A stretch of DNA of 64,000 nt from Fomes fomentarius (taxonomy: Eukaryota > Basidiomycota > Agaricomycetes > Polyporales > Polyporaceae), in contig JABYQN010000002.1 in the NCBI GenBank assembly GCA_022606135.1, positions 4,154,001-4,218,000 on the forward strand, in the 5' to 3' direction. Shown here piece by piece: positions 54,555 to 64,000 of this stretch. Position numbers and translations under genes: made by a program. Under the pieces are notes generated by a model that did no database searches, was not told the DNA's origin, and saw only the letters and a list, made by a program, of their open reading frames with translations. The first letter of the stretch is position 1, and each line of letters starts with the position of its first letter.

Positions 54555-54957
54555 CGAGTTGTGTGTGCTTTGCAGAAGAATAAACCATCGAGCCCAGGTG
54601 TTGTAACCTGGCGCTTGTGAGACAGCATGCGCAGAGCATTCCCAGCCTTCGGAATCCATGGGTGTGCCCAGCTCCTCATCATAAGTAGATGTATTCTTTA
54701 TTCTGGATGCGAAGCATATCCCCCGGCCTTGATTAGCTCATGTACAATAACCGGCTTAAGGAAAGTCCGTGTAGTAATGTCAATCACGGTCATCTACGAT
54801 ACCTGTCCATGCCGCTTGTCTCCATCTCGCCCAACCACGGTCGCTCATCCAACACCCACGACCGCCCGAGATATGCCCTTGCGCTTCATGTCTACCCTCC
54901 TATCCACTATCCAAGACACACGGTTGGACGCACGACCCACGAACGATCCATCGCCCA
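54555..54957. other. Intergenic between convergent genes
   Basis: The first 60 bases are residual homology to the left-arm F-box C-terminus. The rest is the 3' region of the Skt5-like gene. No gene was seen. Confidence 0.45.
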
Positions 54958-56668
54958 TTACATGATCACGCAGTCCTTGTCCTTCCCGCCCTTGCCTGAC
55001 TGAAGCGACAGGTCCCCGCTCTCGTTCTCGTTCCGGTGCAGGACGGACCCGGGCCCGCCGGGTGCGATTACCGCTGCGTTCTGTGGACCCCGCAGCCGCT
55101 GTGCGGCGCGCTTGTCGCCCAGGTCGGCTGCGCGCTTGTACCACTGTATCGCCCTGTGCGCGCGCGGTTCGGATTATGTAAAAATAAGTGATGTGATGTC
55201 AGCGAATATGTCAGACAGGTTACAAACACGGGTTGAACAGATGAGCTTAAGCGATGGGCAAAGAATGGGAAGACGGGATAGACATCGAGCCGAGCGAAGA
55301 GGGAAGCGGACGTACTCTGTCATGTTGGGTTCCGTCCCGATCCCGACCTCCAAGAAGTAACCAGTGGCATACATTGCCTTGACGAGCCCTCCCTCTGCCG
55401 CTTTCCGTGCCCACAAGTACGCCTCTGTATCGGATTGCGGGAGCACACCTGGTGAACCGACAAGGTACCACGCTGTGAGCGCGAAACACGCGTCTCGATG
55501 GTTTTGTTGCGCAGCAATGTTCTGCAAGAAAGCGTCAAGTGGAGCAACGCGTAGAATGGGGCGACACTGACGTAGTAGTGGATTGAAAGCGCGGGGTCCA
55601 GTGGGCAGCCCATCTTGCCGTACTCGTAGCATTCTCCTAGCCGAAATGCGCTGGGAGCGTAGCCAAGTTCAGCGGCCTGTGCAAGAAGCTCGGCTGCGTA
55701 CTCGTAGTCCACGAATAACACATTGTCGATGCCACGTTCATGCAGCAGCGCGAGCTCGTGCATTGCGTGAGGGAATTCGGCCGTCGCATGCTCGGCGGAA
55801 CGCTTGAGGTACTTGACGCCTTCTTTGGGGCTCTTGGACAAGCCGAGCTCGCCGTTGAGCTCGGCTATTCCTAGTCGGTAAAGCGCGCCTGGGTGGCCCG
55901 CAGCGGCTGCCTTCTTGTAGAACTGCACAGCTTTGGCGGATTCTCGACGGCAACCCCAGCCGTTCTCGCAGCAAGTCCCTGCACGATACGCCGCATCGGG
56001 GTGACCATGCTTCGCGGCGAGAACGAAGAGAGGGAAGGCGCGGTCGAAGTCTTGTCTGCTCTTGTGCGTCCCGATCCCGTTCGCGTAACAGTCGGCGAGG
56101 AAGTACTGGGCGGGCATGTGTCCACGGTCAGCGAGACGCTTGAGGAGGGCGATGGCCTCGTTGATGAGGTCGTTGCGCTTCGCAATCGCCTTCTCAACGT
56201 CCATGACGTTTCCTGGGGTCTCAGCGGGGATCTGCATCGTCTTGGAGGCGTCGATCATGAACACGGCGAATTCGAACTGGAGGTCAGGATCTTGTGTCTT
56301 CTTGGCATTCGCCCGGTAGAGCTCGAGTGTTCGTACATGGGACAAGAGGGCAGCTTGGTTGCCCGGACGTAGGTGGGAGTGGTCGAGGATGGGGCCGGGA
56401 GGTGGAGAGGGAGCGCGGACAGACTGGGTGGCAACTGACCGTGCAGCATATGGCTGATCATACTGGGATTGCGACTGGTAGAAGTCATCTCCGTCTCCGT
56501 CATAGGATGCATCGTCATATTGATTGTACTGCGACTGGCGTGGAGGTTGGGGGTAGTACTGGGAGGGGGGCGGTCGTTGGGTATGGGCCCTGGGGCGGGT
56601 GATGCTCGTCGCTGTTCGAAGTCTGGTGCAAAGTTAGCTGATTGCCGTGCCTGAGGTGGGGCGTACAT
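54958..56668 (-). CDS. SKT5: Sel1-repeat chitin synthase regulator, Skt5/Chs4-like, with C-terminal CAAX box
   Basis: Skt5/Chs4 activates and localises chitin synthase III at the plasma membrane, and its prenylation motif matters for that. Here the Sel1 repeats are plain: AIALLKRLADRGHMPAQYFL, PLFVLAAKHGHPDAAYRAGT, AVQFYKKAAAAGHPGALYRL, LLAQAAELGYAPSAFRLGEC, ARKAAEGGLVKAMYATGYFL and AIQWYKRAADLGDKRAAQRL. The protein ends KDKDCVIM, the same CAAX ending as yeast Chs4. Before the repeats lies a Pro/Gln/Tyr-rich region. The start at 56668 (MYAPPQARQSANFAPDFEQR) is separated from the rest by a +/-1 slip in a six-C run on the coding strand (56566-56571); one more C would restore SQYYPQPPRQSQYNQYDD in frame. 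Two introns were recognised downstream. Function is confident; the slip is probably an assembly error. Confidence 0.88.
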
Positions 56669-58747
56669 GACGAAAAGAAGAAAAGAGAGGGAAGGAGAGG
56701 CGGGTAGGGAGAACGGAGGGGGAGAATTCAAGATGTGGGAGACTCAGACATCATCCAGGCGCCGGCTTCAGCGTCATGAACTCAACTCAGAAGCGCCCAT
56801 CATGCCACCTTCCGTTTTCCATCCCATAGGCTGTCCTGTGTCCACGATATTCCCCACCCAGGACTTCACTCCAATTCCTGCATCTCCCCATACAACTAAC
56901 GCCCGATTCTCTCTCCTTCTGTGGTCTAAGTCCGGCTGATCATATGCGTCCATGAACCGCAAATCAGTCCACGCTCGGACTTGTAACGGCGATGAAGATA
57001 CAGTGAAAGGATAACTATGTTGGACTGTGCATGTTGCGATCTCGATCAACGCGCAGTAGGGGACTTGATATCCTACAACTTTGGGATGGCCGATGAGATG
57101 TGGAGTCATGTCTTCGGTTAGGTACGTAACTGGTTGGCCACGACCTAGTCAGTGCTTGAGGCGACTCTAGGCATTCAAGTTCAGTGACATAAATCAGCGG
57201 CCATCTTCAGTGGCACCCTTCTCGAGCCCGGAAACATCAATTAATTGTGTCCGAGTCACAGAAGACACGACCAACGCGGACCCTTCGCACGCGGTCTTAC
57301 TCTCGCTCGACCGAGGAGACTCTACCAGATCAGTCTGTACACCCGCCATCCCATGCTATATCCTAGGTGTGGCCCGCCCGGCGCCTTCAAGCACTGTCCC
57401 TGGCACCGTGCAAGTCTAGATCCAAGTGTTCTTATGCACTCTCCGCCTATGTTGTCCTCGCTAATAATCAAGGCGGGCATAGCGCAGTCTTCGCGTGGAC
57501 TGAGTCGTCCTAGTCTCTGGCATAACCAGCTTCAGCTGGAGCCAAAGCGACCACCTACACGGCGGCCGGGTCGTGCTATGCTCGGAACACGATTGTACGC
57601 TTCCCCACCTCCGGGCCCTCTCCGACAAGTGCGTCATTGCCGATGGCCCGATGGCCGATGGTATACGTGTTCTTGAATAGCTCCAGGTCGAGTCCGAGAC
57701 GTACGCTCTTCCCTACATAGGTGGGTGAATGCATACCGCTGTGAGTCTTCTTCGCTCTCCTACTGTTTCCCGTTTGCGTTCCTTTTTGCTGACTGAAACG
57801 ACGGTTCTGCCATGGTGTGCGTGGTCCACGTGTTCTTCCATATGCAGCCGTGGCGATTCGCGAATCGTCACTCAAGTACCTTCTGCACGTTGTGTGGGGA
57901 TCATTGAAGGCCTCGCGGCAGTATGCAGCCCAGAAATGGAGCTATTGAGTATTGTTCCAGGTGTGGTTTTCGTCGAACGTGAATTTGGTGAGCCATATAT
58001 TGTAACTGCATTATCGGCGCAGACTCAGTGTTTCCAGATCTCATTGGTCGCGAGGCCAGGCATCAGGAGGGCCTGACGGGGAGCATAAGGCTCTGAATTT
58101 GGATCTTCCAAGTAGTACTGAGGTACCCCATGACAAATGACTGTCTGAGTTCATCTCGTACCCTCAATCCATAAGTGTCTCCAGAAACACCATTTACATG
58201 AATGAGTGCCCGACGGGCGCTCCGAGACTTGCTAGTTACCATCCGAATCGTCCCATGATGTCCATCTACGCTCTCGCCGACGTGCGACCCTCGAATGCTG
58301 TTGTAACATTAGCTGATTTACAGACGTGCTTCTGCCTGCGTCCCTTCTTGTCCTGGTCCAAGACCGAATGGGCGGTCAACTTGAACGAAGTCGACAGACA
58401 CCCTCCGTCCTTCATTCCTCTGCTCATCGAACCATGCCATTCACACATCGTCCAACAACTTACCGGAATGAACTCTACGAGGAGCTTGACCAGGTTTCGC
58501 TCGTGCTGTCTAGATGTCGACAACGTCACCCCTATCGTTGTCCGTCTGAATCTCAATCCAACACTCTCGTTCCGAGTCGGATATTATTCCCGTCTGACAA
58601 GGAGGGCGGATACGTGCTGAGCATATAAGAAGGTGTGGCCCCTGTATTTGCCCCTTACCTCTCTCTTGTCTTTGTCCACTGCTGTGCATTGGTCGCTTCC
58701 CTAGTCCGCCTTCAGAACTTTTAGTACGCCCTTCTTAATCCTTCATC
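56669..58747. other. Gene-poor region
   Basis: This 2.1-kb interval holds the divergent upstream regions of the Skt5-like gene and the 58748 gene. ORFs such as 56774-57109 (-), 57576-57875 (-) and 58198-58620 (+) lack motifs and splice partners. An atataag sequence at 58623 could serve the 58748 gene (about 120 bp before its ATG). Confidence 0.4.
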
Positions 58748-59724
58748 ATGTCTTCCTTCTCGCCCTTGGCCGAGTGCACCTTTAGGACTCCTAGTGGCCG
58801 CCGGTTCATCCGGCGTCGCTCCAATGTCAAGCCTCGCATCCTGCAGGAGCACAACCATTGGACGGCGGCTCATTCGACCAAAGTTGGTGAGTACACAATC
58901 GCTGCTGACTCCGTAGCAGCTTCTCACACACAGGGGCTGCAGCGTCCCCGGACACAAGGACGACCGAGGTTGTGGTCGCCTACACGAAGGTGATGGTCGG
59001 CATCCCGGTACAAGGGACAAGCAAGTCGGGCGAGGAGTTGAGGAAGCCGGCTAGACCTGACGCTGGGGAGCTAGGTACGTATGCTGGCAATGCAGAACGC
59101 AGCGCAGCTCCTCGCGCTGGTAAACGCCGTGCTCGAGAGGAGGATGAGGACGAGGACAAGGAGAACATTCCACGGGGCCTGGGCCGGAGCGTGAAGAAGC
59201 TGAAGACATCAATGTCGATTGCGGCTGGGGACAAGCGGCGCGCCTCGGAGTCCGACGACCTGGACGACCTGGACGAGATCTGCCGGCCCGTCAAGAAGCT
59301 CAAGACCGCCCACATCCAACGCAGCATCCTCAAAGCGCCGACTTCGACTTTCGCGACCGGGGGCGCAGTGGAGAAGAAGAAAAAGCAGGTACGTTGGTGC
59401 TCTTCGGTAGTGGGGGAGGGATTGGCTGTCCTCCCCTGCTGCTCTGCATCGCTTTCTCCTGTAGCCCGCCCGCCAAGGACGATTCGCAAGCAGAAGCTCG
59501 ACGGACAACAGGCGGCAGCGGCAGCCGCCAAGCGGACGAAGTTGGCCGACGACGACGATAGGGAGGCGGCTATGGCGAAGGTGAGGGCGATGCAGGAGGA
59601 GGTTGAGGCTGCGGCAGTGAAGGCGTTCCGGAGAAGGCAGGCGGAAGCACGGCAGAGAAGGGAGCGGCTGCGGGAGTATTGCGAGGCGAGTGGCGTCGAG
59701 ATATGGAAGGTCCTGGTTTTGTGA
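58748..59724 (+). CDS. Small basic, probably nuclear protein (unknown family)
   Basis: The start MSSFSPLAECTFRTPSGRRF is followed by basic residues (IRRRSNVKPRILQEH). The intron beginning gtgagt after HSTKV (58887) ends cacag at 58933 and joins in phase to GAAASPDTRTTEVVVAYTKV. Then come AGKRRAREEDEDEDKENIPR, VKKLKTS and VKKLKTA (two bipartite-like nuclear localisation signals), EKKKKQ, and a C-terminal coiled-coil-like stretch (VRAMQEEVEAAAVKAFRRRQ). The segment after KKKKQ looks like a short intron but removing it breaks the frame, so it is kept as coding. About 310 residues. KENIP resembles KEN-box sequences of APC/C substrates, which is only suggestive. Confidence 0.65.
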
Positions 59725-60358
59725 TGTTTTGGGCTTGGATGCGCTGGTCGCGGCTTTGTAATTTTGGGCGGTTCAATGGTGTAACGGGTAACCTGTCTGT
59801 TTGAACTCGGACATTCTCATGAAGGGAGCGTGCTTATTTCAGTCTAGTTTGCGGTACGGGCCCTAGGCTAGACACGCTATGCCTTAGGTAGTGACACAGC
59901 TCATTCACTGCAGGTTTGAGTATGATGCTTTGAATCCAAATATTCGGCAATATATGAGAGAGAATGATCAGAAGTAATTCACTACCGATCGTAGCGAAAC
60001 AGCAATATCTTCATCCCCGAACGAACTGATGGATTCAATACTGACCCTTGGCTACAGTGGAAGATGTTAGCGCGTGGAATTTGTAGTACGATGAGAGATG
60101 TTAGACGGCATGCCTAGCCACATAAACTCCAGGCGACTACATTGCGCACACCATGCGTTGAGTGCATCAAGAAAGTCAGAATCGAGCTCCGGATCTGGAA
60201 GAAGTAATGGGGTAGGCGCTTACCCCGCATCCGAGCTCGGACCATGTTCCGGACGCCCGTGGGTCCTCGTCTCTTCAACCTCGTCTCATATCCCTGCTTC
60301 AACATCCTACTTACCTACCTGCTCAAGACGCTCATAATTCTGCTGCATCCTCGACGTC
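59725..60358. other. Intergenic
   Basis: This is the promoter region of the carboxylase gene. A short piece near 60.23-60.26 kb (gagctcgga-catgttccgg) also resembles the left repeat block. No gene was seen. Confidence 0.4.
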
Positions 60359-63344
60359 ATGCTCACCAATACAAACCGTTCTATCGCGACACGCACCCTC
60401 GCTCGCGTCCCCCAATCTGCCAGGACTCCACCTCCACGCCTCACACCCACTCTCCCGTCCCTATCTCGTACAATAACGACTAGGGTCGGCACAAGGACAC
60501 CTGCAGCGGCACGTTCTATTCCGCGCCCATCTTCAAGATCCTTCGCTTCCGCCGCCGGTACATCCTCGTTCTTACCCCCTTCACACTGCTCTTCTCAGAC
60601 CCGTGTACGTACCCGCAGAGTCCTTCTCCTCCTTGCAGCAATCCGCACACAACCCTCTCTTTGACAAGATCCTCATAGCGAACAGGTGAGACCCGTCCTC
60701 GCATTGTTCCGCTTCCAGCGAGGTCCAGGCTGAGCGCTGAGACCGCGACCGTGCTTGGGTACGTAGAGGAGAGATTGCATGTCGCGTCATCCGCACTGCG
60801 CGTAAGCTCGGTGTCAGGACCGTCGCGGTGTACAGCGAGGTGGATGCGGATGCGCTACATGTCAAGCTGGTATGTCCTTCACTGTTTTGACCTGGATACA
60901 GTATACTCAGTCTCCCACCGGTTAGGCCGACGAAGCATATTGCATCGGGCCAGCGCCCTCTGCTGAGAGCTATGTGTGTGCCACTGCTTAAGGTAGTTCT
61001 TCAGGTTCTTGATGGCTCTTGGTTCCATAGCTCCGTATAGACAAGATCATCGAAGTCTGCCGTCGCAGCGGTGCGCAGGTGAGCCTTTGTGCTCTACGTT
61101 CTTCTACGGATCTCAACGTATTCCACTGGCAAGTAGGCAGTCCATCCAGGATACGGTTTCCTCAGCGAGAACGCCCAGTTCGCCGACCGTCTGGCACAAG
61201 AAGGAATTACCTTCATCGGGCCGCCCGCGAGCGCGATCGTGAGCATGGGCTCGAAGAGGTTCGTTCGACAGGTTCTTGTCCGTCATCGATGGTGCTGACC
61301 CCTTGCGCGGATAGCGAGTCGAAGAATATCATGTCAGGTCGGTGCTTCCTGCAGTTATCCCTTTGCTTCGCGCTCATAGCGTATAGCTGCTGGAGTACCT
61401 GTCGTGCTGGGCTATCACGGTACCAATCAGGATCCTGGCTTCCTCCAGCAAGAAGCCTCGCGCATCGGTATGTACACGATTCTTTAACCACAATCACGGT
61501 ACTCAGGGCACGTATGCAGGATATCCCGTGCTGATCAAGGCGGTGCACGGCGGAGGCGGGAAAGGCATGCGCATCGTGCACTCCGAGAGCGAATTCAGAG
61601 ACGCGCTCGAGTCGGCACAGCGTGAAGCCGTCAAGTCGTTTGGAAATGCGGATGTGCTCGTCGAGAAATACATCACGCGCCCGCGACATGTCGAGGTGCA
61701 AGTCTTCGCTGACCAGCTTGGCGGGTGCGTGAGTCTGTGGGAGAGAGACTGCTCCGTGCAGAGGCGGAACCAGAAGATCATCGAGGAGGTACGTACAGGG
61801 TTGTTTGTGTTTGTGAACATAGTGTGGATGGTGACTGACGGACAGTGTGTTTGTAGGCACCCGCACCAGGACTGTCGCCTGAGCTGCGTGCGGACCTGAG
61901 CGCGAAGGCAGTCGCTGCGGCGAAAGCTGTCAACTATGTTGGTGCGGGCACTGTGGAGTTCATCTTTGACAACGACACGCAGAAGTTCTTCTTCATGGAG
62001 ATGAACACCCGTCTTCAAGTCGAGCACCCTGTCACTGAGATGATCACGGGCCTTGACCTCGTTGAGTGGCAGCTCGAGGTCAGTCGAGGCTCCCCCTCTT
62101 CGCAATGTAATGTGTCTACTCGCTAACCATCTAAGTAGGTCGCATCAGGAAACCCACTCCCCCTAGACCAGAGTGGGATCCCGCTCGTCGGACACGCGTT
62201 CGAAGCACGGATCTATGCCGAGAACCCGCGCAACAACTTCCTGCCCGACTCTGGGCAGCTCCTGTACATCTCCACGCCGGAGGCGACACACATCTTTGCA
62301 CCCTCGCTCGACGCACACCGTCTGCCCTCGCCGTCTGGCAGCTCCGCATTCACGCCCGTCGTGAACACCTCTGCGGCGGTCGCGCCGTCCCTGAGGCTCG
62401 AGCAGGGGTTCGAGCAGGGGGCGCAGATCGGCGTGTTCTACGACCCGATGATCGCGAAGCTCGTCGTGCACGGGCGCGACCGCACCGAGGCTCTGCGGAA
62501 GCTCAGGACTGCGCTCGAGGAGTACAAGGTCGTAGGCGTGTCCACGAACATCGAGTTCCTCCGCACGTTGGCCGGGCACGACGCCTTCATTAGGGCGGAA
62601 GTCGAGACAGGGTTCATCCCGAAGCACTTTGACGAGCTGTTCCCGCCCATCCCCGACCCTTCATCTGAAGCGCTTGCTCAGGCGGCGCTCTTCGTTGTTC
62701 TACGCGAACACTCGGGCCCGACTTCGCTCTCGCCGTGGAGCACGCTGACTTTGCGCCGTTTTGGTGGGGATACTTATGAGCGCACCATCACGCTCCAGAC
62801 GGACGACGGACACGCCACACCGACGACTGTACACGTCCGCGCGCTGGCAAGCGGGCGCTTCGACATCACGACGCCCCAGCGGGCCTTCACGGACGTCGCG
62901 GCGCACCTGGTGTCCCCGACGACGCTCTCAGTGGCGCTAGACGGCGCGCTAATGCGCACCACGATCGTCTCCCAGAATCCTCCCGCGCTCGTCCCTGCGT
63001 CCGCATTGCCCCACACGATGGAGCGCCTGCACTTGTTCGAAGGCGGGCGGAAGACGACGGTGGTGCTGCCCTCGCCGGCCTGGCTCGTCTCGCTCGGCGG
63101 GGACGCGCGCGGGGCGGCAAAGGGTGCGCTGCGTGCCCCGATGCCGAGTGTCGTGGTCGAAGTGAGGGTGCAGGTCGGGGAGCGCGTGGAGGCGGGCGAG
63201 CCGGTGGTGGTGCTGGAGAGCATGAAGACGGAGACGGTGCTGAGGGCGGCGGTTGCGGGGGTCGTGAAGGCGGTTGGGTGCGCGAAGGGCGAGATGGTCG
63301 AGGAGGGGCGGGAGCTGGTTGATGTCGAGGAGGATTCGGCGTGA
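60359..63344 (+). CDS. MCCA: 3-methylcrotonyl-CoA carboxylase, biotin-containing alpha subunit (mitochondrial)
   Basis: This enzyme carboxylates 3-methylcrotonyl-CoA in leucine breakdown in mitochondria, with a beta carboxyltransferase partner. The ATG at 60359 opens an Arg/Ser/Thr-rich presequence ([20 protein letters not shown]). The biotin carboxylase domain follows over many short exons: [22 protein letters not shown] sequence, [27 protein letters not shown]-grasp [75 protein letters not shown]. The 3' exon (62137-63344) includes [20 protein letters not shown] and ends with a biotinyl domain whose lysine lies in [20 protein letters not shown]. Stop at 63342-63344. Exons between the presequence and NPLFDK are not fully resolved. 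Confidence 0.9.
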
Positions 63345-63689
63345 TATAAGCGAGGACTGGGGCTTTGGAAGAGGGAGTTGTAACTATCAGGGAGTAGGTG
63401 CGAACTAGCGTGTGTATCGCGCGATGCGACTAGTGACTAGTTTTGGGTTCAATAGAAATTTACTAGCGCGATTGTTAGGCGCTCTCACGCAGACGTAACC
63501 ATCGACGGCGCGGCTCGCCTGAAATCTTTACGGGCAACACAGGTTGAACGAACGCGCAATTTGCACTTGCACTGTACGTGTGTCGATGCCTTCGTAGTCC
63601 TCATTCCGCAATGTCGCCGCCGTCGCGGTAGATGGCTGGTAAATCGTTCACAGCTCACTACAGTGACTACCCCAGGGTCTGAGAGTGCG
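63345..63689. other. Intergenic, 3' of the carboxylase gene
   Basis: This holds the 3' region of the gene. Nothing else was seen before the repeat block. Confidence 0.45.
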
Positions 63690-64000
63690 AAGTCGATCCG
63701 AGGTAAGTCTGAGTTATCATGAGCGATTGTGGATGAGGCTGCAGTACGGTGATACACGAACACAGTATGCACGTGCCATTGTTCGGACAAATCCTCGTCC
63801 TCTCTGTTGCAGTCGGAATCATCATCAGCCGGCCCACGATACCATTCTAGGTCCTAAGGATCTGATTCCAAAATCACCGGAGATAGTGGCGGTATGACGT
63901 CGCATTGCAAGCTGCCGTGGTTCCCAGTTCAATGGACAGCAATACCGATATCCGAGCCTCAGCATGAATCCCTTGGAAGTCCCCTTCTATTTTGATATAT
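63690..64000 (+). repeat. Repeat block, copy 3 of 3, running off the window
   Basis: It matches 51225-51500 directly: gagc-attg-ggatgaggctgc, gcacgtgccat-gt-cgg, agtggcggtatgacgt, cagcaatacc and ctttctattttgatatat-like end words. It continues at the window edge, so the homologous segment extends to the right. Confidence 0.75.

Larger units (their letters stand above)
51089..54620. repeat. Right arm of the inverted segmental duplication
   Basis: This matches the left arm 41830-35706 in opposite orientation. Gene order is repeat block, TM-plus-Ser/Pro gene, F-box-like gene. The spacer between the latter two is about 0.65 kb here against about 2.9 kb in the left arm. Confidence 0.85.

Noticed and set aside
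56774..57109. Minus-strand ORF with a P-loop-like GDAGIGVKSW
   Set aside because: The motif departs from the Walker A consensus (GK[ST] is missing) and no NTPase context surrounds it.
58198..58620. 140-codon plus-strand ORF
   Set aside because: There is no recognisable motif, amino-acid composition is unlike neighbours, and no splice extension or promoter was seen.
1..64000. CRISPR arrays, integrated virus, complete retrotransposon
   Set aside because: No regularly spaced repeats, no long terminal repeats, and no reverse transcriptase, integrase or capsid-like reading frames were found.

Overview
The window looks like nuclear DNA of a filamentous basidiomycete, most likely an Agaricomycete. 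Genes are split by many short GT-AG introns (mostly about 45-90 nt, with some exons of only 14-30 nt). Housekeeping genes are recognisably fungal: ATG101, epsin, an ISWI remodeller, a CreB/USP12-46 type deubiquitinase, a Skt5/Chs4 chitin synthase regulator and 3-methylcrotonyl-CoA carboxylase alpha. The accessory families are ones typical of mushroom-forming fungi: a DUF6534 membrane protein, F-box/LRR-like proteins and a Crinkler/RHS-like P-loop protein. Nothing bacterial, viral or organellar was seen. There is no CRISPR array and I could not support any tRNA or rRNA.

Layout. 1-14.6 kb, all minus strand: the 5' end of ATG101 (cut by the window edge), a DUF6534 seven-helix-like protein with polypyrimidine introns, a dead ABC-transporter fragment, an NmrA-like gene with five +1 frame slips, a dienelactone hydrolase family gene and an epsin. 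A gene-poor tract with diverged repeats and a cluster of hairpins lies between 7.6 and 10.4 kb. 16.9-26.5 kb: an F-box/LRR protein (+), the ISWI ATPase (-) and a membrane-anchored acidic protein (-). 26.65-27.58 kb: a 930-bp segment with terminal inverted repeats, a candidate non-autonomous DNA transposon. 28-35.1 kb (+): an orphan three-exon gene, then two paralogous four-helix membrane proteins, the second fused to an N-terminal C2 domain.

35.7-54.6 kb is the most unusual part. Two arms in opposite orientation carry the same gene set: an F-box-like gene, a gene for a short transmembrane segment plus a Ser/Pro-rich tail, and a P-loop (Crinkler/RHS-like) gene. Between the arms sits one conserved gene, a ubiquitin-specific protease whose catalytic Cys codon is split by an 889-nt intron. 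The left arm holds an extra Cys-rich membrane protein gene. The right arm is a deletion derivative: the P-loop gene and, apparently, a copy of the methylcrotonyl-CoA carboxylase locus survive there only as a 5' end joined to a 3' flank. The window ends inside a third copy of part of this repeat, so the duplication continues to the right.

54.9-63.3 kb: the Skt5/Chs4 homologue (-), a small basic nuclear-type protein (+) and methylcrotonyl-CoA carboxylase alpha (+).

Genes appear to work independently, as is usual in fungi; there are no operons. Exon boundaries were read by eye from splice sites and family similarity, so small exons and some starts are uncertain. Several frame slips fall in homopolymer runs, so assembly error must be kept in mind before calling those genes dead.
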